The notes beneath the pieces were generated by a model that was not told where the DNA came from, did no database searches, and worked only from the letters and a program-made list of their open reading frames with translations. Below are positions 1-9,008 of a DNA stretch of 64,000 nucleotides, piece after piece (within the stretch, counting starts at the first letter, position 1; every line of letters starts with the position of its first letter). This DNA comes from JALELF01 sp964473455 (GTDB lineage: Bacteria; Bacillota_I; Bacilli_A; RF39; UBA660), in contig CAYYQX010000002.1 in the NCBI GenBank assembly GCA_964473455.1, forward strand, positions 62,001 through 126,000, written 5' to 3'. The position numbers and the translations under genes are program-made.

Positions 1-245
1 ATTAGAAAAAGCATAAAAATAGTATATCCAGTAAATTTCTGCTTCTTTTTTAAAAAGTTAATCATTTCTGTAAATATTAAAACATCTAGTGCTAGTAAAA
101 GACCCATACCTAGATATCTACCTGTATTTTCAATACCATTTAGTAAAAATACATTATATAATAAATAGGCATTAGTAACTAAAGCTACTATTGATAATAA
201 AAAAATGTTTAATTTTTTAAAAACCACTTTTTTTTGCTTTTTCAT
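1..245 (-). CDS. Membrane protein, N-terminal part (runs off the window)
   Basis: The reading frame is open from the ATG at 245 to the window edge, giving 81 visible residues. A good ribosome binding site (AGAAGGTGA) lies just upstream on the minus strand. The protein begins with a lysine-rich stretch (MKKQKKVVFKK) and then has a hydrophobic segment at about residues 13-32, a second at 42-61 and the start of a third near 71. A short basic N-terminus followed by two or three helices is seen in some LytR-CpsA-Psr cell-wall glycopolymer ligases, and the neighbouring glycan genes would fit, but no diagnostic domain is visible. The function is therefore unassigned. Confidence 0.7.
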   Translation of the reverse strand, partial: MKKQKKVVFKKLNIFLLSIVALVTNAYLLYNVFLLNGIENTGRYLGMGLLLALDVLIFTEMINFLKKKQKFTGYTIFMLFL

Positions 246-542
246 ATGTTCACCTTCTTAATTATATATTATATAAAAAGTTTAGTAAAGAATTAAAAAA
301 TGATAAATATTTATTGTATTTAATTTAACAAAATTTCAGTATGTCGGAAATTCAGGCACACTGAAAAAGATAACAAAAGAGTAGTTGAGTTGTCGCAAAT
401 TTTGCGACACTTCAAAAAGAGAGAACAAGCAGGATCTTGCTCTTCTACTGGAATTTTCGGTAGAAATTAAAAAAGAAATTAAAAAGTAATTTAATTTAAT
501 GAAAAAATTAATATGATGTGTTATACTAAAAATGTGATGAAT
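246..542. other. Intergenic region with four consecutive inverted repeats
   Basis: No intact gene is seen here. Between 334 and 463 there are four hairpin-forming segments in a row: 334-340 with 360-366; the near-perfect 9-1-9 repeat TGTCGCAAATTTTGCGACA at 391-409; 422-429 with 436-443 (one mismatch); and 445-450 with 458-463. The plus strand also carries short open stretches in two frames, which could be remains of a decayed gene. An extended -10 (TG-T-TATACT, 519-527) precedes the next gene. Confidence 0.5.
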
Positions 543-2519
543 ATGAAAAGGTATCTCAATAAATTAAATGTGATTTCATTAATTATTGCCATATATCTTG
601 TTGTTGGAACAGCAACATTTTTTAGTGACAGCAGTATAAGTAGTATTTTATTTTTAATTGCTTTAATTATTCCTTTATTTTTTTTAGTTAGATTATTATT
701 AAAATACTTATTAAAAAAAGAAATAAAATTAGAGAAGAACCCTAAAATAAATAAAAAAGAAATATTTATTTATTTTTTAGTAATCTTCTTTTCTTTTTTA
801 ATATACTATTTAGCTTTTTATCCTGGTGGCACATCACCTGATGTTTTAAATCAATGGAAACAAGTAATTACAAACTCATATAATGATTGGCACCCCTTTA
901 TTCATACGTTGCTTTTTTTTAAACTTCCTTCCTTAATCACTCAAAATATTACTGTTACAGTCTTATTTCAAATAGTTTTTATATCAATCATTTTAACATT
1001 TACCTTATATTTGTTGAGAAAATTAGGTTTTAGCAAAAAAATAATGTTTATATTTATTATTCTATTTATGTTAAACCCAGAAAATGGGCGAATGGCAACT
1101 ATGCCTTGGAAAGATATACCATATTCTTACATGATTTTAACTTTAACCGTTATGTTGATGCACATAGTAAAAACAAATGGAGCTTGGTTAAAGGAGAATA
1201 AAAATCTAATAATGTTAGCTATCTTTTCTTTCTTAATGATCATGTTTAGACATAATGGTATATTGTGTTTCATTCCTTTATTTTTAAGTATAATTTTATT
1301 TTACAAAGAAAAAAGGAAATTAGTGTCTGTTATCTTTATTGGAATATTAGTATTTAAATTCATTTTAACAGGCCCAATATACGGCTTAATTGGAGTAGGA
1401 AACCATTCAGCAACATTTTCTGAATCAATGGGTATTCCGAATAATCAAATAGCTTACATAGTAGTAAACAACGGTTATATAACAGAAGAACAAATGAAAA
1501 CTTTTAATAAATTTGGTGATGTTGATAGTTGGAAAACATATTTTCACCCAACTAGTTTCAATGATATAAAATACTACGCCATCTATAACAGAAAATTTGC
1601 TGAAGAAAACAAAACGGAATATTTAAAATTTTATTTGGCATTAGTAAAGCAAAATACAGGCATGGCTATAAAGTCTTATATATATGTTACAAGTCCGATA
1701 TGGAGTTTAAAATATATTTCTCAAGGCACATATAAAGAAAGTTTTTTACTTGATAATTCGTTGCCTAGCAAGATATCAAAAGCTTTAAATGATAATATTA
1801 ACAACTACGAAACTTGGCTTCAAAAACTAGGAATAGCTAATATCTTCTTTAGCTATGGTGCAAGTTTATTTATAATAATGTTCTCTCTATTACTAATTAC
1901 TTTAAAATCTAAATTTTATTTAAAAAAACATTTACCATATATACTAGTAATATTTAATACAATAGCTATCTCTCTATTAATAACGGGCGGGGAGTTAAGA
2001 TTTGTTTACTGCAACATATTATGTGTAATTCCAATAATTTTATACGGCTTAACTAATATTACTAAAACAAACGAAAACAGCGATAATAAGACACTTTTAT
2101 ACACATTATTTGTTCAAAAAACAAAGAATTCTTGGTTACAATTATTTAGATATTTGTTCGTTGGCGGGATCGCAGCTGTTGTAAATATTGGTTCTTTATA
2201 TATATTTACGTCATGGTTAAATATCTACTATATAATATCAAATATCTTAGGCTTTATATTAGGCTTAATTGTAAATTATTTATTAAGCAAAGCATTCATT
2301 TTTACTGATTGTAAGGTAAATAAGAAAAAAGAATTTTTTGATTATACAGTTATTGGCATTATAGGAGTTTGTATAGATACACTACTAATGTTTGTCTTTA
2401 CGTCATGGATTGGGTTATTTTATTTAATCAGTAAAATAATTTCAACACTGTTAACCTTTATTTGGAACTTTGTTGCGAGAAAATTTATGTATAAAATATA
2501 TGAAAGAAGGATAAAATGA
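543..2519 (+). CDS. Multi-pass membrane protein with C-terminal GtrA domain (DUF6020-like)
   Basis: This integral membrane protein of about 658 residues has more than ten hydrophobic segments. The N-terminal part resembles the DUF6020 family of putative membrane glycosyltransferases, with the loop GTSPDVLNQW near residue 100 and WHPFIHTLLFF after it. The last 130 residues form a GtrA-like domain of four helices (from WLQLFRYLFVGG), a family linked to flipping or handling of polyprenyl-phosphate sugars. The start is uncertain: in-frame ATGs lie at 513, 516, 537 and 543. I chose 543 because an extended -10 element (519-527) would place the transcript start after the earlier ones. The gene overlaps the next by 4 bp (ATGA), so the two are co-translated. 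Confidence 0.8.
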   Translation: MKRYLNKLNVISLIIAIYLVVGTATFFSDSSISSILFLIALIIPLFFLVRLLLKYLLKKEIKLEKNPKINKKEIFIYFLVIFFSFLIYYLAFYPGGTSPDVLNQWKQVITNSYNDWHPFIHTLLFFKLPSLITQNITVTVLFQIVFISIILTFTLYLLRKLGFSKKIMFIFIILFMLNPENGRMATMPWKDIPYSYMILTLTVMLMHIVKTNGAWLKENKNLIMLAIFSFLMIMFRHNGILCFIPLFLSIILFYKEKRKLVSVIFIGILVFKFILTGPIYGLIGVGNHSATFSESMGIPNNQIAYIVVNNGYITEEQMKTFNKFGDVDSWKTYFHPTSFNDIKYYAIYNRKFAEENKTEYLKFYLALVKQNTGMAIKSYIYVTSPIWSLKYISQGTYKESFLLDNSLPSKISKALNDNINNYETWLQKLGIANIFFSYGASLFIIMFSLLLITLKSKFYLKKHLPYILVIFNTIAISLLITGGELRFVYCNILCVIPIILYGLTNITKTNENSDNKTLLYTLFVQKTKNSWLQLFRYLFVGGIAAVVNIGSLYIFTSWLNIYYIISNILGFILGLIVNYLLSKAFIFTDCKVNKKKEFFDYTVIGIIGVCIDTLLMFVFTSWIGLFYLISKIISTLLTFIWNFVARKFMYKIYERRIK

Positions 2520-4054
2520 AAAAAGTAGTAATAATTGGGGCAGGCCCAGCTGGGTTAGCGGCAGCTTATAAACTTTTAAAAGAAGGTAAAAACAAATTTA
2601 GTGTAACAATTTTAGAAGAAACTAACGATATTGGTGGAATCTCTAAAACCGTTGAATATAAAGGCAATAGGATAGATATTGGAGGACACCGCTTTTTTAC
2701 AAAGTCAAAAGAAGTAAATGACTTTTGGAGTGAAATTTTACCCAAACAAGGCTTTCCAGCCTATGATGATAAAATATTAAATAATAATAAAGAGTTTTTA
2801 GGTAAAAAAGATCCTGAAAAAGAAGATAATGTAATGCTTCTTAGAAATAGAGTATCTAGAATATATTACTTAAAAAAGTTTTTTGATTATCCAATTGCGC
2901 TAAAGTTACAAACATTTAAAAACATGGGTATTAAAAATACAATTATATCTGGATTTAGTTATATTAAGTCTATGGCCATTAAAAAAGAAGAGACAAACTT
3001 GGAAAACTTTTTTACAAATCGTTTTGGTAAAAAGTTATATAGTATGTTTTTTGAAAAATATACTGAAAAGCTTTGGGGTAGACACCCGAGAGAAATTGAT
3101 GCTTCTTGGGGAGCTCAAAGAGCTAAAGGATTGTCTATTAAAGAAGTATTAAAAAATGCTTTTGGTAAAATATTAAAGAAAAAAAATTCAACAGTTGAAA
3201 CATCTTTAATTGAGCAATTTGAATATCCAAAGTATGGACCAGGACAATTATATGAAGAAGCTGCGAAGAAAATTGAGGCAATGGGTGGTGTTATTTTAAA
3301 AACACACAAAGTAATAAAAATAAATAACAAAGATAATAAAATTGTGTCTTTGGAATGTGAGAATAAAGTTACTATAACTGGAGATATCTTTTTAAGTTCA
3401 ATGCCTATTAAAGATTTAGTTAATAATATGAATAATGTATCAAAAAACATTATTAGGATTGCTGATAAATTGCCATATAGAGATTTTATTACTGTTGGCT
3501 TATTACTTAAAAAAATAAATCTTAAAAATGAAACAAACATTAAAACACTAAATAATATTATTCCAGATAACTGGGTATATGTTCAAGATCCTAGTGTTAG
3601 AATGTGTCGTTTCCAAGTCTTTAATAATTGGTCGCCTTATTTAGTAAAAGATATTACAAAATACGTTTGGATTGGGTTAGAGTATGTTTGTAGTGAGACT
3701 GATGATCTTTGGACTAAGACAGATGTAGAGTTTAAAAGTTTTGCAATAGATGAAATGATTAGTATGAACATTATTGATAAAAAAGATGTTGTTGACTCAC
3801 ATGTTATTAAAGTAAAAAAAGCCTATCCGGCTTACTTTGATACATATAATGAATTAGATAAAGTGATAAAATATCTAAATGCTTTTGACAATTTATATTG
3901 TATTGGTAGAAACGGTCAACACCGCTATAACAATATGGATCATTCTATTTTAACTGGTTTTGTTGCCGTAGACAATATTTTGAAAAACAAGAAAGATAAA
4001 GCTAATCTTTGGCAAGTAAATGCTGAACAAGAATATCATGAGGCTAAGAAATAA
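2516..4054 (+). CDS. FAD-dependent oxidoreductase, UDP-galactopyranose mutase/protoporphyrinogen-oxidase-like
   Basis: The 512-residue protein opens with a Rossmann FAD-binding motif (GAGPAGLAAAY, residues 7-17). The second conserved block, IDIGGHRFFTKSKEV near residue 55, is typical of the UDP-galactopyranose mutase and amine-oxidase-like flavoproteins. The C-terminal block YCIGRNGQHRYNNMDHS near residue 465 would close over the flavin. It is longer than bacterial Glf (about 370-390 residues), so the exact substrate cannot be named. Its 4-bp overlap with the upstream GtrA-fusion gene and the nearby glycosyltransferase point to a role in making a surface sugar or lipid-linked glycan. Confidence 0.85.
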   Translation: MKKVVIIGAGPAGLAAAYKLLKEGKNKFSVTILEETNDIGGISKTVEYKGNRIDIGGHRFFTKSKEVNDFWSEILPKQGFPAYDDKILNNNKEFLGKKDPEKEDNVMLLRNRVSRIYYLKKFFDYPIALKLQTFKNMGIKNTIISGFSYIKSMAIKKEETNLENFFTNRFGKKLYSMFFEKYTEKLWGRHPREIDASWGAQRAKGLSIKEVLKNAFGKILKKKNSTVETSLIEQFEYPKYGPGQLYEEAAKKIEAMGGVILKTHKVIKINNKDNKIVSLECENKVTITGDIFLSSMPIKDLVNNMNNVSKNIIRIADKLPYRDFITVGLLLKKINLKNETNIKTLNNIIPDNWVYVQDPSVRMCRFQVFNNWSPYLVKDITKYVWIGLEYVCSETDDLWTKTDVEFKSFAIDEMISMNIIDKKDVVDSHVIKVKKAYPAYFDTYNELDKVIKYLNAFDNLYCIGRNGQHRYNNMDHSILTGFVAVDNILKNKKDKANLWQVNAEQEYHEAKK

Positions 4055-4067
4055 TCTTAGTTTTTTT
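4044..4067 (+). terminator. Rho-independent terminator overlapping a stop codon
   Basis: A 6-bp stem (CTAAGA/TCTTAG, 5-nt loop) is followed by seven T. The 5' arm lies inside the last codons of the flavoprotein gene. Confidence 0.7.
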
Positions 4068-4085
4068 GTTTATATAAAGTTTAAT

Positions 4086-4844
4086 TTATTTATTTTTTTT
4101 CAAAGTAAAACAATCACCCAAATATGGAATATCAGGGATAGATTCATATTTATTATTAACCAACATTTCAAAAAATATTTTTATATCATTTAAAACTTTA
4201 ATTTGCTCCGCTTTTTCAGCATATAATTTATTTGAAACAAAATAAATTTCCATTTCAAATATCTTATACCAAAAGCTTAATAAAAAGGCCAAACGGTCTG
4301 TATTCGTATTAATATATTTTGGGGAGTAGTCTAAACACATATTATAGAAAAAATTGCTTAGCAATGTAGAAATACTCGAAAAATTAAAACCACCAATAGA
4401 ACAACAATCCACATCAACAAAATAATGATTCGAACACGCATCAATTATAATATTATCAAAACTAAAATCACCAAGAATGATTTGATTATTGTGAATTTGT
4501 TTTAATGTTTCAGAAATATTTTTAATTATTTCTAAATACATTTCGAATGGTAGTTTTGTGTCATTTATATCAAACAAAGGGTTTGCTCCTCGTATATAAG
4601 GCATAACACAACCAACTAATATAGAATTTTTATCAATTATTTTGTGTGTTGGGATAACAACATTTGCTAGTCCGTTTTTTAAAAATAATAGTTCAAGTTT
4701 TTGCTCTCTATTAAAGCAACCAATATCATTATATAATTTATACAAAAAGTCTCCACACACAAATAAAGCACTTTCTGAATAAGAAACATTAGTTAAAAGT
4801 GTCAATTCTTTAAAATTAATATCTTCTAATCTTAAAACTTTCAT
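4086..4844 (-). CDS. Protein-kinase-fold protein (lipopolysaccharide-kinase/RIO-like)
   Basis: The 252-residue protein has the catalytic signature of the kinase fold: a loop LGDFSFDNIIID (Asp and Asn as in HxDxxxxN) followed by FVDVDCC, equivalent to the metal-binding DFG/DxD. It resembles small bacterial phosphotransferases of the Kdo-kinase type, but the substrate is unknown. The ATG at 4844 was chosen because a GGGGAA ribosome site precedes it and because an excellent promoter (4869-4897) lies inside the longer reading frame starting at 4925. The gene is transcribed divergently from the glycosyltransferase, with the two promoters less than 50 bp apart, so both may answer to the same regulation. 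Confidence 0.7.
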   Translation of the reverse strand: MKVLRLEDINFKELTLLTNVSYSESALFVCGDFLYKLYNDIGCFNREQKLELLFLKNGLANVVIPTHKIIDKNSILVGCVMPYIRGANPLFDINDTKLPFEMYLEIIKNISETLKQIHNNQIILGDFSFDNIIIDACSNHYFVDVDCCSIGGFNFSSISTLLSNFFYNMCLDYSPKYINTNTDRLAFLLSFWYKIFEMEIYFVSNKLYAEKAEQIKVLNDIKIFFEMLVNNKYESIPDIPYLGDCFTLKKNK

Positions 4845-4868
4845 ATTTTCCCCGCTTTTATAGTGCTT

Positions 4869-4897
4869 ATTATAAGCAAATTGTATTAAGCTGTCAA
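4869..4897 (-). promoter_or_regulatory. Consensus sigma-70-type promoter for the kinase-like gene
   Basis: Reading on the minus strand, TTGACA (4897-4892) and TATAAT (4874-4869) are both perfect and separated by 17 bp. It fixes the start of the downstream gene at 4844. Confidence 0.9.
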
Positions 4898-4909
4898 TAA
4901 AGAGTTTTT

Positions 4910-4940
4910 TTGAGCTAAAAAACAAACTTTATAGTATAAT
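4910..4940 (+). promoter_or_regulatory. Promoter for the GT2-GtrA gene
   Basis: A perfect -10 TATAAT lies at 4935-4940. The -35 is weak (TTGAGC, 4910-4915, 19-bp spacing). Confidence 0.55.
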
Positions 4941-4958
4941 ACTACTAGGAAGTGACTT

Positions 4959-6014
4959 ATGAAAGTAATACCAATTATTCCATCTTTAAACCCAGATAAT
5001 AAACTAATTCTTTATATAGAAGAACTAATAAAGATTGGTTTTAAAAAAATAATTATTGTCAATGATGGTAGTTCAAAAAGATATGACAAATATTTTGAAG
5101 AGTTGAAAAGCCATAAAGAATGTATAGTACTAACACATATTAAAAACCAAGGCAAAGGAAGAGCTTTAAAAACAGCCTTTAACTATTACTTAGAAAACTA
5201 TAGTAATTACTTTGGGGTTGTGACAGCTGATGCGGATGGTCAACACAGTCCAAAAGACACTTTAAATACGGCAAAAGAACTAATTAAAAACAAAACTTCA
5301 CTAATTTTAGGTGTTAGAAACTTTAATTTAAAAAATGTCCCTTTAAGGAGTAAAGTAGGGAATAAAATAACTAAAATTGTCTTTTCTATTTTTAACGGCA
5401 AAATTATTAGTGATACTCAAACTGGTCTTAGAGGAATACCAAATGATTTAATAAAAGAATATCTTAATTTAGATGGAGAGCGCTTTGAATACGAAATGAA
5501 TATGCTTATTCATTCTATTATAAATAAAAAGACTATTGTTGAAGTTCCAATAGAAACAATATATATTAGAAAAAATAGGAGCTCACACTTTAGTATCCTT
5601 TTAGATTCAATAAAAATATATAAAATGATTATAAGAGAGTTTTTTAGATTTTCTTATACTAGCTTTATGGCTTTTTTAGTAGATATTTTATTGTTCTTTA
5701 TTTCCATAAAACTTATTTTTAGTGGTCTAAATATCTCTTTAGCAATTATTCTTTCAACCATTTTAGCTAGAGTAGCATCTTCATATGTCAATTATATTTT
5801 AACTAAAAAAGTAGTGTTTAACTGTAGTAAAAAACACAAAGAATTATTGGTAAAATATTACGGGCTTACTGTTGTTCAAACATTTACCTCAGCTCTACTT
5901 GTAATAATAGTAACTAATATCTTTATTGACGAAACTATCAGTAAAATAGTAGTGGATTCCTTACTTTTTATAATAAGCTACAATATTCAGAAAAAATGGA
6001 TATTTAAAAAATAA
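4959..6014 (+). CDS. Glycosyltransferase family 2 fused to a GtrA membrane domain
   Basis: The 351-residue protein has an N-terminal GT-A domain like dolichyl/polyprenyl-phosphate sugar synthases: VNDGSS near residue 35 for nucleotide binding and TADADGQ near residue 90 as the metal-binding DxD, then GLRGIP further on. From about residue 215 the chain becomes a four-helix GtrA-like membrane domain. It probably moves a sugar from a nucleotide donor to a polyprenyl phosphate on the inner face of the membrane. The start has a clear AGGAAGTGA ribosome site. It is the second GtrA-fused protein within 5 kb, which supports a surface-glycan cluster. The next gene begins 18 bp downstream and is probably co-transcribed. 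Confidence 0.9.
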   Translation: MKVIPIIPSLNPDNKLILYIEELIKIGFKKIIIVNDGSSKRYDKYFEELKSHKECIVLTHIKNQGKGRALKTAFNYYLENYSNYFGVVTADADGQHSPKDTLNTAKELIKNKTSLILGVRNFNLKNVPLRSKVGNKITKIVFSIFNGKIISDTQTGLRGIPNDLIKEYLNLDGERFEYEMNMLIHSIINKKTIVEVPIETIYIRKNRSSHFSILLDSIKIYKMIIREFFRFSYTSFMAFLVDILLFFISIKLIFSGLNISLAIILSTILARVASSYVNYILTKKVVFNCSKKHKELLVKYYGLTVVQTFTSALLVIIVTNIFIDETISKIVVDSLLFIISYNIQKKWIFKK

Positions 6015-6032
6015 TATTTAGGGGGAATTAAT

Positions 6033-6824
6033 TTGAAAGATGAACAAAATTTTATAAGACAAATTGTTAAAAATAAAAATCCTAAGTTTATTTATGGCTA
6101 TAACGGAGAAGTAAGAGCTAAGTTTTTAAAAAGATTGGCGTCTTCTTTTCCAGTAATTACTGATGCAAAAAACAAAATAGGAATTGGTGTTTATATTGAA
6201 GGAAGAAGTCTTCCTATAACAAATCAAAACCTAAATCCTATAGTAAATACTTTTTATAGTCAAACGTATCTTAATTTATTAATTATTTATAATATTTTAA
6301 ATACACTTATAGAACAAATAGATAGTAAAAATTTGGAAAGTCGTTCGAAAAGCTTTCTAAAAGAAATTAATACAAAAATCAATTTACCTCTGCACATAAA
6401 TAGTTTAAATAAATTAAGAGATACCTTTAAAAAAGACTTAGATAATGTTTATGAAAAATACTGTGACTATTTAACTAAAGGTGAGTCTGCCCTTGATGAG
6501 GTTCCTTGTTTAATACCAACAGAATATTCGTTACTAGAAATCTATTTAAGCTTGTTATTAAAAATGTTAAATACTAATGCTTATTTTATTCTAATATTTG
6601 ATCAACAAGAAAAGTTTTCAGACGAAACTAAAAAGGAAATTATAAATCTTACAACGTCTGAAATTATCGAATACATTTCAATAAATATTGCTTGTGAGCC
6701 AAATGAGTGGCAAACATTTGAAGAAGACTTAAAATATAACGAGGCAATAAGTTCTTTTACGACTATTGAAATAGATGATTGCTTTAAAGATACAAAAGGA
6801 AAAGCAAAAACTCTGAATATATAA
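6033..6824 (+). CDS. Unknown protein, degenerate P-loop ATPase-like (paralogue 1)
   Basis: I do not recognise this 263-residue protein by name. It and the next gene share the order of motifs FIYGYNGE, GIYIEG, FDQQ and ACEPNEW. The first looks like a Walker A loop (YGxxGxGK[ST]) in which the lysine and serine/threonine are replaced (GYNGEVRA, residues 18-25). LIFDQQ near residue 190 sits where ORC/STAND-type AAA proteins have a Walker B. By inference it is a catalytically dead AAA-like protein. The start is TTG at 6033, supported by a strong GGGGGAATT ribosome site, and no ATG lies closer. A terminator follows the stop directly. Confidence 0.65.
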   Translation: MKDEQNFIRQIVKNKNPKFIYGYNGEVRAKFLKRLASSFPVITDAKNKIGIGVYIEGRSLPITNQNLNPIVNTFYSQTYLNLLIIYNILNTLIEQIDSKNLESRSKSFLKEINTKINLPLHINSLNKLRDTFKKDLDNVYEKYCDYLTKGESALDEVPCLIPTEYSLLEIYLSLLLKMLNTNAYFILIFDQQEKFSDETKKEIINLTTSEIIEYISINIACEPNEWQTFEEDLKYNEAISSFTTIEIDDCFKDTKGKAKTLNI

Positions 6825-6852
6825 GTTCACTAAATACTAGTGAACTTTTTAT
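6823..6852 (+). terminator. Rho-independent terminator
   Basis: A perfect 10-bp stem (AAGTTCACTA/TAGTGAACTT, 5-nt loop) is followed by a T run. It separates the two paralogous unknown genes. Confidence 0.85.
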
Positions 6853-6881
6853 TAATAATTATATGTGATTTTTTTCAAATG

Positions 6882-6890
6882 TGATAAAAT
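6882..6890 (+). promoter_or_regulatory. Extended -10 promoter for paralogue 2
   Basis: TGATAAAAT is an extended -10 (TG-N-TAAAAT). Transcription would begin near 6897, so the upstream ATG at 6898 would have no ribosome site. Confidence 0.55.
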
Positions 6891-6921
6891 AATATGAATG
6901 ACACGTAAGTTGGGGGAATTT

Positions 6922-7710
6922 ATGGAAAGCAATCAATATTTGTATGAAAGAATAATTGGAAGAAGTAGTCATAAATTCATTTATGGCTATAACGGGGAAG
7001 AAAGAGCAAGTTTTTTAAAAAAGGCTGCCCTTGCTTATTCAATTAATGGTGAATCCAATACACCAATTGGCATTTATATTGAAGGTGAACAATTGCCTGT
7101 ACCAAATAAAAGCCTTGAAAGGGAAGCTGTTGTGACTTTCTCACATCAATGCTATATCAACTTGTTAATAATTTTAAATATTTTAAATGCGATTATCGAA
7201 CAAGGTGACAGACAAATTTCTAAAGACCGTTTAAAAAAGTTTTTTAATAATCTTCAAAAAGTATTTGGTTTATCTAAAGACATAAATAATTTAAGTGCCT
7301 TAAGAGCTAGCTTAAAAAGTGAACTAGATGCTTGTTATAATAAATATGTTAAATATATAAATACAGGCAATTTACAAGAATATCTTGCCCAACCAACAAC
7401 TAAATATGTAATACTAGATATATACTTAAGACATTTTAAAATTCTTTTAAATACTGATTCATACTTTGCTATAATCTTTGATCAGCAAACTATGTTTTCT
7501 ACTTTAACCCAAAAAACAATTAATAGCCTTATTGGTCACAGAAATAATAGTGATATTGCCATTAATGTTGCTTGTGAACCAAATGAATGGGAAACACTAG
7601 AAGGACTGAATAATAATTTTATTAACGCTATGCATGATTTTGATTATGTTAAGTTAGATGCTTGTTATCAAGAAACCGTTAATGGAGCCAAAAGACGTAC
7701 ATTAAAATAA
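6922..7710 (+). CDS. Unknown protein, degenerate P-loop ATPase-like (paralogue 2)
   Basis: This 262-residue protein is a clear paralogue of the preceding one. It shares KFIYGYNGE at residues 16-24, GIYIEGEQLP, the coiled middle region with LSALRASLKSELDACYNKY, FDQQ near residue 193 and INVACEPNEWETLE near residue 218. The Walker A lysine is again missing (GYNGEERA). Unlike paralogue 1 it sits behind its own terminator-promoter pair, so the two may be expressed differently. The ATG at 6922 was chosen because GGGGGAATT precedes it at proper spacing. There is no signal peptide or membrane segment, so the protein is cytoplasmic. The function is unknown. Confidence 0.65.
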   Translation: MESNQYLYERIIGRSSHKFIYGYNGEERASFLKKAALAYSINGESNTPIGIYIEGEQLPVPNKSLEREAVVTFSHQCYINLLIILNILNAIIEQGDRQISKDRLKKFFNNLQKVFGLSKDINNLSALRASLKSELDACYNKYVKYINTGNLQEYLAQPTTKYVILDIYLRHFKILLNTDSYFAIIFDQQTMFSTLTQKTINSLIGHRNNSDIAINVACEPNEWETLEGLNNNFINAMHDFDYVKLDACYQETVNGAKRRTLK

Positions 7711-7763
7711 TTTATTAATGTTAATTTAATAAAAATATGTTAAACTATTTGTAGGTGACATTT

Positions 7764-9008
7764 ATGATTTTACCAGCAGATACTTATATTGTTATTAATA
7801 AAACTATCTTGCACAACAGTGACAGACGTCTTTTAACTATGCTTTATCAGCCAATTATTGGCAGTACTTCTATTAGTTTATATTATTCATTATGGGCTTA
7901 TTTAGATAAGCTAGAGCTAATGTCAACTTCTTGGACCTTTCACCACTTAATGGCTAGTACTAAATTAAGTTTAAGTGAAATATTGAAAGCTAAAGATTTG
8001 CTTGAAGGTATAGGTCTAATTAAAACTTATAAAGAAATGGAAAATAATAATTATATTTTTGAAATTTATTCACCAATTTCCGCATATGAATTTTTATCAA
8101 ATCCAATTCTATCAACCATTCTATACAACAATATTGGCGAACTTGAATACAACCGTACTATAAAATATTTTAAAAGTATTAACGTTAATATGGAAAAGTA
8201 TGAAGATATTACAAAAAACTTTAATAATGTATTTGAAAAATTAAACAATGTTAACTATGATATAATATGTGATGAAATAAGGAAGAGTAGCAAAAGAAAC
8301 TTAGAAATAGTTTCTAATATTGATTTTGATGGCTTAATGTCTAAATTTCCAGATGAATTATTAAATAAAAAGAAAATAAACAAAGACCTAATTAATAATT
8401 TAGCGTTTATATATAATTTTAATCAGAATGATTTAGAAAAAATCATTTTAGATTCAATTAATGATAAAAAGATAATTGATGAAGAATTACTAAAAGTAAA
8501 TGCCAGAAAATACTATAAATTTGAAAACAGTGGCAAGTTACCTAATTTAGTATATAAAGAAAACAATATTAAATTAACCGATGAATCAAATAAAAGCAAA
8601 CTAATATATCAATTTGAAACAACAAGCCCTTATAAGTTTTTGTGTAGTAAACAAGGTGGAACTAGGTTAGCAAACCATGATACTGCAATTTTGGAATACT
8701 TAGTTTTAGAACTAAAATTGAACCCTGGAGTAGTTAATGTTTTAATTGATTTTGTATTAAAAATAAACAATAATAAGCTAACTAAATCATACGTTGATAC
8801 AATTGCTTCTCAGTGGAAGAGGAGTAATATTAATACAGCTGAAGAAGCAATAAGTTTTGTTTTAAAAGAAAAGTTTAAGAAAAAAAATACTAAGCAACAA
8901 GTAAAACCAAAATGGTTTGATGAAAAAATAGAAAATAAAGAAATGTCTTTAGAAGAACAAAAAGAATTTGAAAACTTATTAAAGGAGTTAAAAAATGAAA
9001 AAAATTGA
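7764..9008 (+). CDS. dnaB: Replication initiation/membrane attachment protein DnaB (Bacillota type)
   Basis: This 414-residue protein matches the Bacillota primosome protein DnaB, which is not the helicase of that name. It starts with a winged-helix region (residues 8-90, ALDKxL-like helices and WTFHHLMAS) and carries a DnaD/DnaB-type domain near residues 280-370 (PYKFLCSKQGG, AILEYLVLELKLNPGVVNVLIDFVL, YVDTIASQW). With DnaD and DnaI it helps load the replicative helicase. The ATG at 7764 has AGGTGA five bases upstream; an in-frame GTG at 7755 overlaps that ribosome site and is less likely. The last 14 bp overlap dnaI, the usual dnaB-dnaI operon order. Confidence 0.88.
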   Translation: MILPADTYIVINKTILHNSDRRLLTMLYQPIIGSTSISLYYSLWAYLDKLELMSTSWTFHHLMASTKLSLSEILKAKDLLEGIGLIKTYKEMENNNYIFEIYSPISAYEFLSNPILSTILYNNIGELEYNRTIKYFKSINVNMEKYEDITKNFNNVFEKLNNVNYDIICDEIRKSSKRNLEIVSNIDFDGLMSKFPDELLNKKKINKDLINNLAFIYNFNQNDLEKIILDSINDKKIIDEELLKVNARKYYKFENSGKLPNLVYKENNIKLTDESNKSKLIYQFETTSPYKFLCSKQGGTRLANHDTAILEYLVLELKLNPGVVNVLIDFVLKINNNKLTKSYVDTIASQWKRSNINTAEEAISFVLKEKFKKKNTKQQVKPKWFDEKIENKEMSLEEQKEFENLLKELKNEKN

